From positions 1 through 13,126 of the forward strand of contig JAJQIQ010000077.1 of the NCBI GenBank assembly GCA_021199135.1: a stretch of DNA of 13,126 nucleotides, read 5' to 3'. The notes under the pieces were generated by a model, which was not told the DNA's origin, ran no database searches, and worked only from the letters and a program-made list of their open reading frames with translations. Source of the stretch: Clostridiales bacterium (GTDB lineage: Bacteria > Bacillota > Clostridia > Lachnospirales > Lachnospiraceae). Made by a program: the position numbers and the translations under genes. Of this stretch, positions 1 to 9,352 are shown in pieces (positions within the stretch are counted from its first letter, which is position 1; every line of letters starts with the position of its first letter).

Positions 1-2
1 CC

Positions 3-710
3 ACAAAAGCCAAGCAAAAAAAGCGTCGCACGAAACGCCAGGCGCAGAGGACGAGGATTATTGTCGCCATCGTGATAATCGCAGCCGTCATCATAGCGAT
101 AGTCATAGCGGCGCGTGTTGCCGCAAAGCGTCGCTCGGGAAACGGAAGCACGGCTGCCGCAGTCCAGCGGGAGAAATATATCGCCGACGAGCCCGAGCTC
201 GACGTGGAGCTTCTGCCGATAAACCCGTACTCGCGTCCGGGAATCGCGCTCGAGGAGGTGAACGGCATCGTCATCCACTACACGGCGAACCCCGGGACGA
301 CCGCATTGCAGAACCGGAATTATTTCGCAAATCTCGCCGAGACGCAGGAGACGAGCGCGAGCAGCCATTTCATCGTAGGCCTCGGGGGCGAGATCGTGCA
401 GTGCATACCGTGCAGTGAAATCGCCTATGCGAGCGGCGAGCGCAACAGCGACACCATCTCCATCGAGTGCTGCATCGAGGACGACACGGGGCGGTTCAAC
501 TCGAAGACCTACGACTCGCTCATAAAGCTCACTACTTGGCTGATGGGGCGCTATGAGCTAGACACAAGCGACGTGATCCGGCACTACGACGTGAGCGGGA
601 AAAACTGCCCGAAATATTATGTCGAGAACCCGGGCGCGTGGACATTGTTCAAGTCGGATCTTGAGGATTACATAGAAAAATACGGGATATACAGGGAGGA
701 CGAATCTTGA
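3..710 (+). CDS. Membrane-anchored N-acetylmuramoyl-L-alanine amidase (Amidase_2 type), 5' end outside window
   Basis: Predicted zinc amidase that cuts the bond between N-acetylmuramic acid and L-alanine in peptidoglycan. A GTG at 72 could serve as start, but the frame is open to the window edge and already encodes a Lys/Arg-rich stretch (about 3-56) followed by a hydrophobic Ile/Val/Ala segment (about 57-116). A start at 72 would cut that membrane anchor in half, so the true start is probably upstream and the gene is 5' partial. The catalytic domain (about 235-690) shows IHYTA, SSHFIV and RHYDVSGKNCP. Likely zinc ligands are His at codon 276-278, His at 582-584 and Cys at 606-608. The topology suggests a cytoplasmic basic tail, one membrane helix and an extracytoplasmic amidase domain. 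The stop overlaps the start of the next gene. Family assignment is firm; the physiological role (wall turnover, sporulation or division) cannot be read from sequence. Confidence 0.85.
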   Translation, partial: TKAKQKKRRTKRQAQRTRIIVAIVIIAAVIIAIVIAARVAAKRRSGNGSTAAAVQREKYIADEPELDVELLPINPYSRPGIALEEVNGIVIHYTANPGTTALQNRNYFANLAETQETSASSHFIVGLGGEIVQCIPCSEIAYASGERNSDTISIECCIEDDTGRFNSKTYDSLIKLTTWLMGRYELDTSDVIRHYDVSGKNCPKYYVENPGAWTLFKSDLEDYIEKYGIYREDES

Positions 711-2194
711 GCCAGGTAAATGAGTCAGAAAAAATAATAGCTGACCTGCTCGACGGGCAGGATGTCAGGGAAAATTTAAGCGCCTTGCGCCAGTACCTGC
801 GCGACGGAGGCAACGCCAAATTTGTCACAAACCAGGTGAAGAAAAATGAGGACACGTTTTTCGCATTTCTGGAGGACGAAGATCCCAAGGTGCGGAAAAA
901 TTCGGCGCTTTTGTTTGGAGACCTGAAGTACCAGAACGCCGCGGAGGCCTTGTATCTGTACTATGAGAGGGAGGAGACGCTCTTTGCCAGGAGCGCGTAC
1001 CTAGATGCGCTCTCCCAGATGGACGCGCTCACATTTTTGCCGGACCTGCGCCAGCGCAGGGAGGACCTGCTTGCGGCGGATGTTCCCGCGGACGAGAAGA
1101 AGCACGTGCAGGAGGAACTCGAGGCGCTCTCGCAGATCCTCATCCGCTACGATGGGATCGAGACGCACGAGTTCGACTTGCACCAGAAGGACAACCTCGT
1201 GCTGCTTACGACAATACCATCGCAGCGCAAGTTCGTCTGCGACATGATAGACGGCGGGGTCATGCACCCGGTGGGCGTGCTCGCGCGCACAGACGATCTG
1301 CCCTCGCTGCTTCTGGTCCGCACATACCGCGAAATTTTATTCCCTCTCAGCGAGAAGACGGTCATCGACATCGACTCCGAGGAGCACGCGGCAAGGGTGG
1401 CGGAGCGGATGGTGAGGCTCTGCCGCAAATACCACGGCGAGGACGGGTGCTTTTATTTCAGGATAGACTGCCGCAGCAGGGAGGGCGAGGACGTGGGCGA
1501 CTCCGTGCACAGGCTCGCGATAAGGCTTGCGCAGGAGTCGGGAGGGGCGCTGATAAACTCACCGGGCGACTACGAGGTGCAGCTGCGCCTCATTGAGACG
1601 AAACCTGGGAAATTCTTTCCGTGCCTGAACTTTAAGACGCTTGGGGACAACCGCTTTGCATACCGGAAGAAAGTGACCTCCGCGTCGATGAACCCGTCGA
1701 CCGCCGCGCTCCTCGTGGAGCTGGCGCGGCCTTACCTAAAAGAAGGGGCGAAGGTGCTCGACCCGTTCTGCGGGGTCGGGACGATGCTCATCGAGCGCGA
1801 CATCGCCGTCTTCGCCGGCGACATGTACGGAGTGGACATATTCGGCGACGCGATAAAGAAGGCGAGGCTGAATGCGTCCGCGGCGGGAGAGCAGATAAAT
1901 TTCATCACGAAAAATTTCTTTGAGTTCAAGTGCAAGCATAAATTCGACGAGATCGTGACGGACATGCCTTACGGGGGAAAGAAGACCAAGGAGGAGATGG
2001 ACGCGCTGTACGCGGACTTCTTTGAATACGCGCCGACGCTCCTTGCGGATGAGGCGACGATCGTCATGTACACAAGCGAGATGGCCTTCGTCAAGAAGCA
2101 GATTCGGCTCCACAGCCAGTACAGCCTCCTTGTGGAGGAGTGCATAAAGGAAAGGACCGGGTTTTATCTGATGGTCATGGGATATAGGGCATAA
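707..2194 (+). CDS. HEAT-repeat / THUMP-like / SAM-dependent RNA methyltransferase fusion
   Basis: 495-residue protein from a TTG start overlapping the upstream stop (TTGA). An AGGGAGGA site 6 nt upstream supports this start. Residues about 30-140 are helical and HEAT-like (EDPKVRKNSALLFGDLKYQ). Residues about 220-310 resemble a THUMP RNA-binding domain, with a Pro/Asp-rich segment before RFAYRKK. Residues about 340-495 are a Rossmann methyltransferase of the UPF0020/TRM11 kind: motif I VLDPFCGVGTML (from residue 350), acidic motif II near GVDI, and motif IV TDMPYGG (Asp419, Pro421, Tyr422). The D-x-P-Y form is found in enzymes that methylate the exocyclic amine of guanine in tRNA or rRNA. 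The likely reaction is therefore SAM-dependent guanine N2 methylation of an RNA, but the substrate is unknown. An adenine target or DNA is less likely. It is probably cytoplasmic and cotranscribed with the amidase. Confidence 0.75.
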   Translation: MSQVNESEKIIADLLDGQDVRENLSALRQYLRDGGNAKFVTNQVKKNEDTFFAFLEDEDPKVRKNSALLFGDLKYQNAAEALYLYYEREETLFARSAYLDALSQMDALTFLPDLRQRREDLLAADVPADEKKHVQEELEALSQILIRYDGIETHEFDLHQKDNLVLLTTIPSQRKFVCDMIDGGVMHPVGVLARTDDLPSLLLVRTYREILFPLSEKTVIDIDSEEHAARVAERMVRLCRKYHGEDGCFYFRIDCRSREGEDVGDSVHRLAIRLAQESGGALINSPGDYEVQLRLIETKPGKFFPCLNFKTLGDNRFAYRKKVTSASMNPSTAALLVELARPYLKEGAKVLDPFCGVGTMLIERDIAVFAGDMYGVDIFGDAIKKARLNASAAGEQINFITKNFFEFKCKHKFDEIVTDMPYGGKKTKEEMDALYADFFEYAPTLLADEATIVMYTSEMAFVKKQIRLHSQYSLLVEECIKERTGFYLMVMGYRA

Positions 2195-2201
2195 CCGCCC
2201 G

Positions 2202-2241
2202 AAAAAAAAGGAGCGGGAGACCAGCTATGCCAGCCTCCCTT
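2202..2241 (-). terminator. Probable intrinsic terminator after tRNA-Leu(AAG)
   Basis: Read on the minus strand, a hairpin is followed by a run of eight T (2209-2202). Two alternative stems exist. One is GGGAG/CTCCC (2235-2239 with 2215-2219). The other is a 7-bp AAGGGAG/CTCCTTT stem with one G-U pair (2235-2241 with 2207-2213) that abuts the T run. It lies downstream of the minus-strand tRNA and would also stop antisense reading into the methyltransferase gene ending at 2194. On the plus strand no T run follows, so it is probably one-directional. Confidence 0.45.
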
Positions 2242-2284
2242 CATGATGAAACAAACAAACAAGCAAATTGTAAAATGAACAAAA

Positions 2285-2368
2285 TGCGGAAGATGGGACT
2301 TGAACCCACACGAGATTGCTCCCACAAGATCCTTAGTCTTGCTCGTCTGCCAGTTCCGACACTTCCGC
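2285..2368 (-). tRNA. tRNA-Leu, anticodon AAG (2332-2334)
   Basis: 84-nt class II tRNA on the minus strand. The acceptor stem is GCGGAAG/CTTCCGC with discriminator A at 2285, as expected for leucine. The D arm contains GGCAGACGA. The anticodon stem CAAGA/TCTTG encloses the loop CTAAGGA; U33 precedes AAG, so the anticodon is AAG (decodes CUU) and not UAA. A long variable arm and a T arm with GGTTCAAGTCC follow. CCA is not encoded, so it must be added by a tRNA nucleotidyltransferase. The tRNA lies about 25 nt downstream of its own promoter. A34 in a bacterial leucine tRNA is uncommon outside some Firmicutes. Confidence 0.93.
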
Positions 2369-2399
2369 ATTTGCCGCCGCAATCCTTTGCGACTCTCAC

Positions 2400-2428
2400 A
2401 TAATACCAAATCGAATCCCGCTTGTCAA
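2400..2428 (-). promoter_or_regulatory. Sigma-A promoter of tRNA-Leu(AAG)
   Basis: On the minus strand, a perfect -35 TTGACA (2428-2423) and -10 TATTAT (2405-2400) are separated by exactly 17 nt. The predicted start is near 2393, leaving a leader of about 25 nt before the mature tRNA end at 2368. Its -35 box lies 20 nt from the -35 box of the opposing tRNA promoter. Confidence 0.85.
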
Positions 2429-2448
2429 CTGTTTTTTGAAAAATCATC

Positions 2449-2477
2449 TTGACATTTGTGGGTTTATTCTGTACAAT
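2449..2477 (+). promoter_or_regulatory. Sigma-A promoter of tRNA-Leu(CAG)
   Basis: A perfect -35 TTGACA (2449-2454) and -10 TACAAT (2472-2477) with a 17-nt spacer. The predicted start is near 2484, only about 5 nt before the mature tRNA 5' end at 2489. It is divergent from the minus-strand tRNA promoter. Confidence 0.87.
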
Positions 2478-2488
2478 GAACGTTGTTT

Positions 2489-2572
2489 GCAGGAGTGGCG
2501 GAATAGGCAGACGCGCAGGCTTCAGGTGCCTGTGGTAGCAATATCGTGTGGGTTCAAGTCCCATCTCCTGCA
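2489..2572 (+). tRNA. tRNA-Leu, anticodon CAG (2523-2525)
   Basis: 84-nt class II tRNA. The acceptor stem is GCAGGAG/CTCCTGC with discriminator A at 2572. The D arm contains GGCAGACGC. The anticodon stem CAGGC/GCCTG encloses the loop TTCAGGT, which gives anticodon CAG (decodes CUG). It has a long variable arm and a T arm with GGTTCAAGTCC that is identical to the divergent tRNA-Leu(AAG). No CCA is encoded. Only a weak hairpin (2582-2589 with 2611-2618, two G-U pairs) follows, so some transcripts may run into the downstream gene. Confidence 0.96.
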
Positions 2573-2633
2573 CTAGAGGTCAGGGAGGGAGCCATGAGAA
2601 ATCAGGGTTTCCTTCCTTATTGTCATCTTTTCA

Positions 2634-2642
2634 TGGTATAAT
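2634..2642 (+). promoter_or_regulatory. Extended -10 promoter for the MCP-like gene
   Basis: TGG directly precedes a perfect TATAAT (2637-2642), forming an extended -10 element; no good -35 box lies 17 nt upstream. Transcription would start near 2649. The ATG at 2648 would then sit at or before the RNA 5' end, which favours translation from the ATG at 2687. The element may also drive the downstream dgt-dnaG-rpoD genes. Confidence 0.6.
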
Positions 2643-2686
2643 GTGTCATGGCAAGGAAATGGATGCACGATGAGGAGCAAAATCCT

Positions 2687-4111
2687 ATGAAGACTTCCGA
2701 CAGGAACACGCAAAACCTTATCCGGAACAACAGGACGGCGGCGGTGGCCTACGCCATCATGGTTGTCATCATGCTCGCCTACTGCCTGTTTCTGGCGGTG
2801 ACCGGCAGGACGGGCTGGCTGCACTTTGCCGTCGCGCTGGTGGCCGGGCTCGTGCCGCTCATCTGGTGCATAGCGCTCCGCGCCAAAAATCCGAGCTCAG
2901 GCGGCGTGCGGCACCTGACGGCGTACGGGTTCGCCGTGCTGTACACGTTCGTGCTGTTCACGGCCACCGACCAGCTCGTCTTCCTGTTCGCGGTGCCGAT
3001 GCTCGTCGTCTACGCGGTATTCGGCGACGTGCGCGGGTCGGTCGCCGTGATGATAGCCGTCATCGCGGAGAACGTGCTCGTCGTGATCTTGGGCGCGACG
3101 CTCGGGGGCTTCGGCTATCAGGACATGGATGCGGGAGGCCTGCAGATCGTCGTCACGGCGCTGATCGGCGTGTACTCGATGATCACGGCCCGCACGCTAG
3201 AGAAAAATTTCGGCAACATCATCTCGGGGATCACGGAGGTCTCCGAGCAGATGCAGTCGGGCATCGAGGACATCCACGAGGGGCTGCAGAGGCTCGGCGA
3301 CGTGTCTGACTCGACGTTCTCGGCGATGCAGGAGGTCTCCACGGGCACGGCTGAGACGGCGGAGGCGGTGCAGAACCAGCTTCTCCAGACGCAGGAGATC
3401 CAGGACAAGGCCGCGCTCGTCTCGGATTCGGCAGGGCAGATCTCAGGCCACATGAAAAAGACGCTCGAGACCTTGGACGAGGGCAGGGCGGACATAGCCC
3501 AGCTCGCCGAGAAGGTCGACGTCTCAGTGAAAAACGGCGAGGACGTCGCCGATAAGCTCCGGCTTCTCGAGGAGTCGGTGATGGAGATGAACGGCATCGT
3601 CGAGTCCATAAGCACGATCTCGCGCCAGACTGGGCTTCTGGCGATAAACGCGCGGATCGAGGCGTCGCATGCTGGCGAGGCCGGCGCGGGATTCGCGGTG
3701 GTCGCGGACGAGATCTCGCAGCTCGCGGACCAGAGCCGCGACGCGGCGTCGGGCATAGCCGAGAGGATCGCGCGGGCGGCGACCGGGATAGACGAGGTCG
3801 TCGCGGTGATAAGGCAGATGCTAGAGGGCATCTCGGAGGAAAAAGATTCGGCGCAGAGCACGGTCGAGAGCTTTGCGGCGATCGAGGGAAGCACGCTCTC
3901 CGTAAACGACAACGTGCAGACCTTAGCCGAGCACATACAGGCGCTCGAGGGCGCGAACAAGATCATCGTGGACTCGGTCCAGACGATATCCGCGGTGTCC
4001 GAGGAGGTTTCGGCGCACGCGACCGAGACCATGGACGCCGAGGAGCAGAGCACCGAGGTGCTTCGCCAGATAGAGCAGAGGATGGAAGCCTTGAAGGAGG
4101 TCATCGGATAG
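2687..4111 (+). CDS. Methyl-accepting chemotaxis-like signalling protein with polytopic membrane domain
   Basis: 474 residues from the ATG at 2687. A GAGGAG site 9 nt upstream and the promoter position favour this over the in-frame ATG at 2648. The N-terminal third (about residues 15-160) is a series of roughly five to six hydrophobic segments with short loops; no extracytoplasmic ligand domain and no clear HAMP domain are visible. The rest is a long coiled coil with the MCP signalling hairpin: QTGLLAINARIEASHAGEAG, then GFAVVADEISQLADQS, around residues 314-345. That hairpin normally contacts CheW and CheA. No CheR/CheB-binding pentapeptide is seen at the C-terminus. The sensor is presumably the membrane domain itself, reading a membrane or intracellular cue; the signal is unknown. 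dgt starts 3 nt after the stop, so the two are probably cotranscribed, an unusual neighbour for a receptor. Confidence 0.85.
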   Translation: MKTSDRNTQNLIRNNRTAAVAYAIMVVIMLAYCLFLAVTGRTGWLHFAVALVAGLVPLIWCIALRAKNPSSGGVRHLTAYGFAVLYTFVLFTATDQLVFLFAVPMLVVYAVFGDVRGSVAVMIAVIAENVLVVILGATLGGFGYQDMDAGGLQIVVTALIGVYSMITARTLEKNFGNIISGITEVSEQMQSGIEDIHEGLQRLGDVSDSTFSAMQEVSTGTAETAEAVQNQLLQTQEIQDKAALVSDSAGQISGHMKKTLETLDEGRADIAQLAEKVDVSVKNGEDVADKLRLLEESVMEMNGIVESISTISRQTGLLAINARIEASHAGEAGAGFAVVADEISQLADQSRDAASGIAERIARAATGIDEVVAVIRQMLEGISEEKDSAQSTVESFAAIEGSTLSVNDNVQTLAEHIQALEGANKIIVDSVQTISAVSEEVSAHATETMDAEEQSTEVLRQIEQRMEALKEVIG

Positions 4112-4114
4112 GGC

Positions 4115-5128
4115 ATGACGATTCGCGAGCAGATAGAGCAGATGGAGGACGAAAACTTAAGCCCGTACGCGTCCCGGAGCCAGAATTCGCGCGGCCGGGA
4201 GCGCGAGGAGCCGCAGTGCGACATAAGGCCGGTGTTTCAGCGTGACCGCGACCGCATCTTGCACAGCAAGTCGTTCCGTCGGCTGAAAAATAAAACGCAG
4301 GTATTTCTGACGCCGAAGGGCGACCACTACCGTACCAGGCTCTCGCACACGCTCGAGGTGTCGCAGAACGCGAGGACCATCGCCAAGGCGCTTCGGATGA
4401 ACGAGGACCTCGTCGAGGCGATCGCGCTCGGCCACGACCTGGGGCACACGCCGTTCGGCCACGCCGGGGAATTCCTGCTCGACAGCGTCTACGAGGGGGG
4501 CTTTAGGCACAACGAGCAGAGCGTCCGCATCGTCGAAAAGCTTGAGAAGGACGGCCAGGGGCTGAACCTGACGTGGGAGGTGCGCGACGGGATCTTAAAC
4601 CACCAGACGAAGACGATGCCGCACACGCTCGAGGGCAAGATCGTGCGCCTCTCGGACAAGATCGCCTACGTAAACTCGGACATCGACGACGCGATCCGGG
4701 CGCAGATAATGTGCGAGGAGGACATCCCGCTCGAGCTTCGCAAGACCTTGGGCTTTGACACGCGCACGAGGCTGAACCGTCTGATACACGACATAGTGAT
4801 AAACAGCATGGGAAAGGACGACATCATAATGTCGGACGAGGTGCTTGGGGCGCTCCGGGACCTTCGTCTTTTCCTGTTTGACCACGTATACAAGAACCCG
4901 GTGGCCAAGGGCGAGGAGGTAAAGGCGAAGGCGATGCTCGAGCAGCTCTACCACCACTACATGGAGCACATAGAGGAGCTTCCGGAAAAGTTCCTCGCGA
5001 TGCTGGATGAGGGCGAGGAGAAGGGCCGCATCGTCTGCGACTACATCTCCGGGATGACAGACCAGTACGCCATCACGAAATTTAAGGAGCACTTCATGCC
5101 GCTGGCGTGGGAGGTGGACGGATACTGA
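4115..5128 (+). CDS. dgt: Deoxyguanosinetriphosphate triphosphohydrolase-like HD protein
   Basis: 337-residue HD-superfamily hydrolase predicted to cleave dGTP or other dNTPs to the deoxynucleoside and triphosphate, thus trimming dNTP pools. Metal-binding residues are all visible: His78 in RTRLSHTLEVSQ, His107-Asp108 in GHDLGHTPFGHAGE and Asp181 in LSDKIAYVNSD. The FRRLKNKTQVF segment upstream of the HD core is typical of the dGTPase-like family. The length fits the shorter Firmicute form rather than the about 500-residue E. coli Dgt. The ATG is 3 nt after the MCP-like stop; an AAGGAGG at 4094-4100 is a somewhat distant SD. dnaG starts 1 nt after its stop. Placement before primase and sigma-A is common in Clostridia and suggests coupling of nucleotide supply to replication. 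Substrate preference cannot be read from sequence. Confidence 0.9.
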   Translation: MTIREQIEQMEDENLSPYASRSQNSRGREREEPQCDIRPVFQRDRDRILHSKSFRRLKNKTQVFLTPKGDHYRTRLSHTLEVSQNARTIAKALRMNEDLVEAIALGHDLGHTPFGHAGEFLLDSVYEGGFRHNEQSVRIVEKLEKDGQGLNLTWEVRDGILNHQTKTMPHTLEGKIVRLSDKIAYVNSDIDDAIRAQIMCEEDIPLELRKTLGFDTRTRLNRLIHDIVINSMGKDDIIMSDEVLGALRDLRLFLFDHVYKNPVAKGEEVKAKAMLEQLYHHYMEHIEELPEKFLAMLDEGEEKGRIVCDYISGMTDQYAITKFKEHFMPLAWEVDGY

Positions 5129-5129
5129 T

Positions 5130-6896
5130 ATGTTTTATTCCGATGAACTGGTTGAGGAGGTCCGTTCCCGCAACGACATTGTCGACGTGATCGGCGGGTA
5201 CGTAAGCCTCCAGAAAAAGGGCAGCGCCTACTTCGGCCTCTGCCCGTTCCACAACGAGAAAACGCCATCATTCTCGGTATCGAGAGACAAACAAATGTTC
5301 TATTGCTTTGGCTGCGGGGCTGGCGGCAACGTTTTTTCATTTCTGATGAAATATGACAGCTGCACGTTCCCGGAGGCGATGCAGGTGCTCGCGGAGCGGG
5401 CGGGGATGAGCCTGCCGGACAATGCCCCGACAGAGGCACAGAAGCGCGAGTCGGATTTCAGGGCGCAGCTTCTTTCCGCGAACAAGGAGGCGGCGACATA
5501 TTACTATAAATTGCTCAGGAGCAAGCGCGGCGAGCGGGCGAGGAATTATTTCGCGGGGCGTGGGCTTTCCCCCGAGACCATGCAGCGCTTCGGGCTCGGT
5601 TATTCCGACCAGTACGGCGACGACCTCTACCGTTACCTGAGGAAAAAGGGCTATTCCGACGAGGTCCTAAAGGATTCGGGGCTCTGCGTCATAGACGAAA
5701 AGCGCGGAGGGTACGACCGCTTTTGGAACCGTGCGATGTTTCCGATAATGGATGTGAGGAGCCGCGTCATAGGTTTCGGTGGGCGCGTGATGGGGGAGGG
5801 CGAGCCCAAATATTTAAACTCGCCCGAGACGAGGATATTTGACAAGAGCCACAATTTATTCGGGCTCCACATAGCACACAGGTCGCGGAAAAATTTCATG
5901 CTTCTCTGCGAGGGCTACATGGACGTGATCTCTATGCACCAGGCGGGCTTCGACAATGCGGTGGCATCGCTGGGCACGGCGCTTACGAGCGGGCACGCCA
6001 GCCTCCTCAAGCGCTACACTAAGGAGGTCTATCTGACCTACGACAGCGACGGCGCGGGGATAAAGGCGGCGCTTCGGGCCATCCCGATTTTAAAGGAGGT
6101 TGGGATTCCCACTAAGGTCGTAAACCTCCTGCCGTACAAGGACCCGGACGAGCTGATAAAGGCCTGCGGCGCACAGGAGTACGAGAAACGGATTGCGGAG
6201 GCCGAGAACAACTTCATGTTTGAGATCCGGATGCTCGAGCGCGAATACGACATGGGCGACCCGCAGGGCAAGACAGATTTCTTCAACGCGACGGCGAAAA
6301 AACTCCTCGCATTTCCGGAGGAGATTGAGCGGGACAATTATATAGACGCGATTGCGAAAAAATATCAGGTTGAGCCGGAGAACCTTAAAAAACTGACGGC
6401 GAGGATGGCCCTTGCGGGCGAGAACATAAAAATGCCGACGCAGCCGCGAAGCCTTACGCACGAGAAAAAGAAAAAAGAGGACGGGATGGAGCAATCGCAG
6501 AAGCTCCTTCTGACCTGGCTCATAGAGGACGGCAGCCTGTATGAAAAGATAGAGGGCCTCATCACGGCGGACGATTTTTTTGACGAGCCGTATCACCGCG
6601 TGGCGCAGGAAATCTTTGGACAGTATGAGCGCGAGGGGGAGGCAAACCCCGCGAAGATAATCAGCATGTTCGAGGACGAGGAGGAGCAGGGCCGGGTCGC
6701 TGGGATATTCAATGCGAGGATTGAAAACGTGGAGTCCAGGGAAGAACGGCAGAAAGCGCTCAGCGAGACCATAATTCGCATAAAGAAAAACAGCATCGAC
6801 AGGCATGTGGCAAGCGTGCCGAATGTCGCCGCGATGCAGCGCATCATAGATGAGCGAAAAGAGCTCGACGAGCTCGAGAGAATGAGATTTTTTTGA
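5130..6896 (+). CDS. dnaG: DNA primase
   Basis: 588-residue bacterial primase that makes the RNA primers for the replication fork. The N-terminal zinc-binding domain has Cys38, His41, Cys59 and Cys62 (CPFHNEKTPSFSVS, YCFGCGAGG). The RNA polymerase core follows with a TOPRIM fold: Glu261 in LLCEGYMDV and Asp305-Ser-Asp307 in YLTYDSDGAG, the metal-chelating acidic residues. The C-terminal part, from about residue 440, is helical and charged and corresponds to the helicase (DnaB/DnaC)-binding domain. All catalytic residues are intact and the length is normal. It starts 1 nt after dgt and ends 45 nt before rpoD, the classic macromolecular-synthesis arrangement. The GGGAGGTG at 5110-5116 is a distant SD, so translational coupling to dgt is likely. 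Confidence 0.98.
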   Translation: MFYSDELVEEVRSRNDIVDVIGGYVSLQKKGSAYFGLCPFHNEKTPSFSVSRDKQMFYCFGCGAGGNVFSFLMKYDSCTFPEAMQVLAERAGMSLPDNAPTEAQKRESDFRAQLLSANKEAATYYYKLLRSKRGERARNYFAGRGLSPETMQRFGLGYSDQYGDDLYRYLRKKGYSDEVLKDSGLCVIDEKRGGYDRFWNRAMFPIMDVRSRVIGFGGRVMGEGEPKYLNSPETRIFDKSHNLFGLHIAHRSRKNFMLLCEGYMDVISMHQAGFDNAVASLGTALTSGHASLLKRYTKEVYLTYDSDGAGIKAALRAIPILKEVGIPTKVVNLLPYKDPDELIKACGAQEYEKRIAEAENNFMFEIRMLEREYDMGDPQGKTDFFNATAKKLLAFPEEIERDNYIDAIAKKYQVEPENLKKLTARMALAGENIKMPTQPRSLTHEKKKKEDGMEQSQKLLLTWLIEDGSLYEKIEGLITADDFFDEPYHRVAQEIFGQYEREGEANPAKIISMFEDEEEQGRVAGIFNARIENVESREERQKALSETIIRIKKNSIDRHVASVPNVAAMQRIIDERKELDELERMRFF

Positions 6897-6941
6897 TAGA
6901 TAAGAAACGTAACCACAGGGATCTACAGGGAGGACGAAAAC

Positions 6942-8587
<1,646 letters not shown>

Positions 8588-8591
<4 letters not shown>

Positions 8592-9352
8592 ATATAAAAC
8601 TCTCCGCCAGGCTCCTCGCGGTCGCGGCGATGGTCACCTCGGGCGGCATCCTTGCGGACGTCGGCACCGACCACGGCTACGTCCCGATATGCCTCGCCGC
8701 GCAGGGCAAGATAAGCGGCGCGATCGCGATGGACATAAACGAGGGGCCGCTCTCCCGCGCCCAGGCGCATATCGATGAAAACGGCATGTCCGCGCAGATA
8801 GAGACGAGGATTTCCGACGGGCTTGCGGCGCTCATGCCCGGCGAGGCCGACTCGATCCTCATCGCCGGGATGGGCGGGATGCTGATGAAGAGAATTTTGT
8901 CGGACGGCGAGCAGGTCTGCCGCACCGTAAAAGAGCTCATCCTCCAGCCCCAGTCCGACATCGCCGCCGTGCGTGGACATCTCCGCACGCATGGCTTTAC
9001 GGTTGTCGACGAGGACATGGTTTTCGAGGATGGCAAATATTACCAGATGATGCGGGCTTTACCCGCCCCCGCAGGGGAACTTTCGCCAGTCATTGATGCA
9101 CAGGCTGACAGCCAGACCCCCCGCGACGCGCTCACCCTTGCCGCCGCCGACCGCTACGGACCGATCCTGCTCCGCAACGCCCACCCAGTCCTCCGCGACT
9201 ACCTCGCGCACGAGCGGTCCCGCCTGACCAGAATCCTGAACCGTCTCTCGGCGCAACTATCTTCCGACGACATCGAAAGACGTATTGCGGAGGTACAGCG
9301 CGAGCTCGAGATCATCGCGGCGGCAGAAAAGATAGTGTCGGAAGAAAATTAA
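8588..9352 (+). CDS. trmK: TrmK-like tRNA (adenine(22)-N1)-methyltransferase
   Basis: 254-residue SAM-dependent methyltransferase of the TrmK (YqfN) family, which methylates N1 of A22 in the D-loop region of tRNAs in Firmicutes. Visible hallmarks are [13 protein letters not shown] (SAM-binding motif I, near residue 24), AMDINEGPL (motif II), IAGMGGMLM (motif IV) and LQPQSD. The C-terminal helical part after about residue 165 is the usual coiled-coil domain. It starts at a GTG overlapping the rpoD stop (GTGA), so it is translationally coupled to rpoD, matching the dnaG-sigA-trmK neighbourhood of Firmicutes. The Nif3-like gene that often follows trmK is absent here. A22-containing substrates cannot be specified from this window. 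Confidence 0.92.

Noticed and set aside
2582..2618. Weak hairpin AGGGAGGG/CCTTCCTT after tRNA-Leu(CAG)
   Set aside because: Two G-U pairs, a 21-nt loop and no adjacent T run; not enough for a terminator call.
2648..2686. ATG at 2648 as start of the MCP-like gene
   Set aside because: It sits 5 nt after the -10 box, so it would be at or before the transcript start and has no ribosome binding site; the ATG at 2687 has GAGGAG at 9-nt spacing.
3118..4224. 368-residue minus-strand open frame opposite the MCP-like gene
   Set aside because: The long frame is a by-product of GC-rich codons in the antisense frame; it crosses two real genes and shows no domain.
6862..6894. Hairpin-like GAGCTC-GAC-GAGCTC followed by a T7 run at the end of dnaG
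   Set aside because: The loop is 3 nt, the T run is about 12 nt away, and the bases are dnaG codons; rpoD follows in the same operon, so a terminator is unlikely.
6893..6921. TTGATA upstream of rpoD as an internal promoter
   Set aside because: No acceptable -10 box lies 16-18 nt downstream.
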